Part shown: piece by piece, positions 62,448-64,000 of the stretch
Layout of the letters: the number at the start of each line of letters is the position of its first letter
Numbering within the stretch: the stretch's first letter is position 1
Source of the DNA: Leadbetterella lacunae
GTDB taxonomy: Bacteria > Bacteroidota > Bacteroidia > Cytophagales > Spirosomataceae
Direction of reading: 5' to 3'
Assembly (NCBI RefSeq): GCF_042649125.1
Contig: NZ_JBHRYQ010000001.1
Location: forward strand, 2,294,001-2,358,000
Length of the DNA: 64,000 nt
Notes under the pieces: generated by a model
Database searches by the model: none
Seen by the model: the letters and a program-made list of their open reading frames with translations, nothing else
What the model was told of the DNA's origin: nothing
Translations under genes and position numbers: made by a program

Positions 62448-62509
62448 CGATGTAAAGAATTATTTTCTATTTTTTTACCCGTTTGACGGTGAATAAAAAC
62501 TACAATTCA

Positions 62510-63424
62510 TCAAGCCATAAAATTTGACTTTACTTTATATTCCGAAGGCGAAATATTCTTTTTCTTTTTAAAGATTCGGGAGAAATACGAGAAGCTATTG
62601 AAGCCACTGGCCAAATACGCCTCTTTTATACTCACTTTGGGGTCTTTGAGAAGGCTTTCGGCTATTTTTAGCCTTTCTTCTATTATGAAATCATTGGGCG
62701 AAGAGCCCAATTCATGTTTAAAAGTTCTGTAAAAATTAGAAGCACTCATAAATGCTTTTTGACTCAACAAATCCACGTTTAAGTCTTCCGTTATATTGTC
62801 TCTGATATACTTTATCACAAAAGAGATTCGGTCGTTATTGGGGTCTGTAGTTGCCTTTTGCAAATACATCGATTTACTTTCAACTTGCAAAATCCGAATG
62901 ACGAGCTCCTGAATGAGTAAATCAGAAAAAATATCTTTAGAAGGATGATTTTCGGTAAAAACAAACATAAGCCGCTGCAAAATCTGGTAAATGGCGATAT
63001 CATTTGTGAAATGATAATTATAGTCCATCACCGACCATTCTTTGCCGTTTTGTTTTAACCCTCTATTGTTTAGCAGATTCACGGCTTCTTGTAATTTTTC
63101 TTCAGAAAGAGCCAAAGCCAAACATTGTGTAGGATTCTGAAAACTTGCTTCAGGAAAATCAATACACATAAGCTCGTTTGCAGGTAAAATCACTGACTCT
63201 CCAGGCAAAAAGCCAAAAGCGGGCGAATCTGCCAAATGCATTATCTTTTTTCCTTTTAACATACTCGCAAGTACCGGCTGCTGAAATTTCAACAAAACCT
63301 GCGAAGCCTGCAGATGTGTCTCGAAAATATTGAGCTCCGCATTTTTTAGGGTATGCACAGTTCGGTTTTCCACGAGATTTTCGAGTTTCCGATTTTGATA
63401 ATGAGCCGTACTTAAGTCTAACAT
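62510..63424 (-). CDS. AraC family transcriptional regulator
   Basis: 304 residues. A C-terminal AraC HTH pair is clear: DLLSQKAFMSASNFYRTFKHELGSSPNDFIIEERL, then SIKEAYLASGFNSFSYFSRIFKKKKNISPSEYK. The N-terminal part (about 1-190) fits an AraC-type effector-binding domain but no ligand can be named. It is divergent from an aldehyde dehydrogenase gene, with three direct repeats between them, so it probably controls that gene and responds to an aldehyde or alcohol. Confidence 0.9.
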   Translation of the reverse strand: MLDLSTAHYQNRKLENLVENRTVHTLKNAELNIFETHLQASQVLLKFQQPVLASMLKGKKIMHLADSPAFGFLPGESVILPANELMCIDFPEASFQNPTQCLALALSEEKLQEAVNLLNNRGLKQNGKEWSVMDYNYHFTNDIAIYQILQRLMFVFTENHPSKDIFSDLLIQELVIRILQVESKSMYLQKATTDPNNDRISFVIKYIRDNITEDLNVDLLSQKAFMSASNFYRTFKHELGSSPNDFIIEERLKIAESLLKDPKVSIKEAYLASGFNSFSYFSRIFKKKKNISPSEYKVKSNFMA

Positions 63425-63510
63425 CTTCTCTTTTTTATTAAAGCTAAATAATATTATTATTCCTTCAAAAAATAGTGATAATCAAATTTGACTGAAAGAT
63501 AAAAAACGAT

Positions 63511-63584
63511 AGAATAGTGACACAGATTGCAGAAAAGTGCAACTGATTGATAGTAAAATGAAAACACACGATAGAAAAGTACAA
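63511..63584 (+). promoter_or_regulatory. Candidate AraC operators (three direct repeats)
   Basis: AGAATAGTGACA (63511-63522), AGAAAAGTGCAA (63531-63542) and AGAAAAGTACAA (63573-63584) start 20 and 42 bases apart, about two and four helical turns. All lie on the same face of the DNA upstream of the aldehyde dehydrogenase. AraC proteins bind such direct repeats. Confidence 0.55.
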
Positions 63585-63651
63585 TTTTTTAACCCAATTG
63601 TTAAATTTATTTGTATTCAAATCTTTTCAAGAACCTTTTAAATATAAAACA

Positions 63652-64000
63652 ATGTCAGAAGTAACAACCAAAAATACAAACTTGGTAGAAAAACCAACGT
63701 TTAAGTCACATTATGAGAACTTTATAGGAGGCAAATGGGTGGCACCCGTAAAAGGCGAATACTTTGATTCTATATCACCAGTAGATGGCCAAGTGTTTAC
63801 GAAAGTGGCCCGATCTACCGAAGAAGACATCAACTTGGCACTTGACGCGGCTTGGGAAGCAGCTAAAACCTGGAACAAAACCTCCGCCACCGAAAGAAGT
63901 AATATACTATTAAAAATAGCAGACCGCATGGAGCAAAACATGCCTTTGTTAGCAAAGATAGAAACCTGGGACAATGGAAAGCCAATCCGTGAAACGATGG
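63652..64000 (+). CDS. Aldehyde dehydrogenase (3' partial)
   Basis: The frame opens at ATG 63652 and runs off the window after 116 codons. The N-terminus matches the NAD(P)-aldehyde dehydrogenase family: NFIGGKWVAPVKGEYFDSISPVDGQVFTKVARSTEEDINLALDAAWEAAKTWNKTSATERSNIL (read in segments) and ETWDNGKPIRETM. The start ISPVDGQ and ETWDNGKPI suggest the AldB/ExaC-type acetaldehyde dehydrogenase group. Active-site Cys and Glu lie beyond the window. Divergent from an AraC gene, its probable regulator. Confidence 0.88.
   Translation, partial: MSEVTTKNTNLVEKPTFKSHYENFIGGKWVAPVKGEYFDSISPVDGQVFTKVARSTEEDINLALDAAWEAAKTWNKTSATERSNILLKIADRMEQNMPLLAKIETWDNGKPIRETM

Larger units (their letters stand above)
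62171..62509. mobile_element. Possible miniature inverted-repeat element between convergent genes
   Basis: An 18-bp direct repeat (one mismatch), at 62177-62194 and 62490-62507, brackets about 295 bases with no gene. The inner edges carry AAACGGTTAA (62195-62204) and, inverted, AAACGGGTAAA (from 62484 back). Inside are a hairpin at 62311-62338 and long imperfect inverted repeats at 62353-62381 and 62416-62447. No transposase is present. Structured RNA or decayed terminators are alternatives. Confidence 0.35.

Noticed and set aside
63711..63974. Minus-strand 87-codon frame at the right edge
   Set aside because: It lies antisense to the clearly recognisable aldehyde dehydrogenase N-terminus.

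Overview
The window reads as a chromosomal segment of a Bacteroidota bacterium, most likely a Cytophagales member. Reasons are the gene families (LytTR and LytS-type two-component systems, a DUF5117-type metalloprotease, LiaF-like MGG proteins, a DUF5916 protein, PVC-style cytochrome clusters), the scarcity of Shine-Dalgarno sequences, and many TAnnTTTG boxes (the Bacteroidota -7 element) about 25-40 bases before start codons. No tRNA, rRNA, insertion sequence, integrase or CRISPR array was seen. The genus cannot be fixed from sequence alone.

Layout. 1-2.6 kb: right part of a hipBST-like toxin-antitoxin locus (end of hipS, complete hipT), then an unknown membrane protein flanked by a perfect 103-bp direct repeat of the hipT 3' end. 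2.7-12.7 kb: a planctomycete-style set of c-type cytochrome, DUF1501, DUF1549/DUF1553 and TIM-barrel proteins, with an AT-rich ABC pair between its two halves. 13-17 kb: a NarL-type two-component system between two outward-lying lipoprotein genes that share a palindromic promoter element. 17-25.5 kb: metabolic and transport genes, including SbtA-like bicarbonate permease with a divergent LysR regulator, and an OprB-type porin. 25.6-29.7 kb: radical SAM protein and a LiaF-like/LytS/LytTR operon. 29.9-35.7 kb: large metalloprotease, twin small lipoproteins and a second LytS/LytTR operon; both of the latter promoters carry the same 21-bp-spaced direct repeat at the same distance from the -7 box. 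35.7-49.9 kb: hydrolase, MoxR/VWA pair, a kinase-M23-aminotransferase fusion, SelO, amidohydrolase, MenD, S41 protease. 50-64 kb: branched-chain aminotransferase, HemE, OmpA/PD40 protein, a leucine-degradation cluster (MCC beta, acyl-CoA dehydrogenase, HMG-CoA lyase, methylglutaconyl-CoA hydratase), SlyD-like protein, DUF5916 protein, and an AraC/aldehyde dehydrogenase pair.

Most interesting: the two architecturally identical LytTR-type promoters (32.6 and 33.3 kb), the palindrome regulon around the NarL-type system (12.95 and 16.44 kb), the duplicated hipT tail, a possible 0.3-kb miniature element at 62.2-62.5 kb, and the PVC-style cytochrome cluster, whose function is not established.
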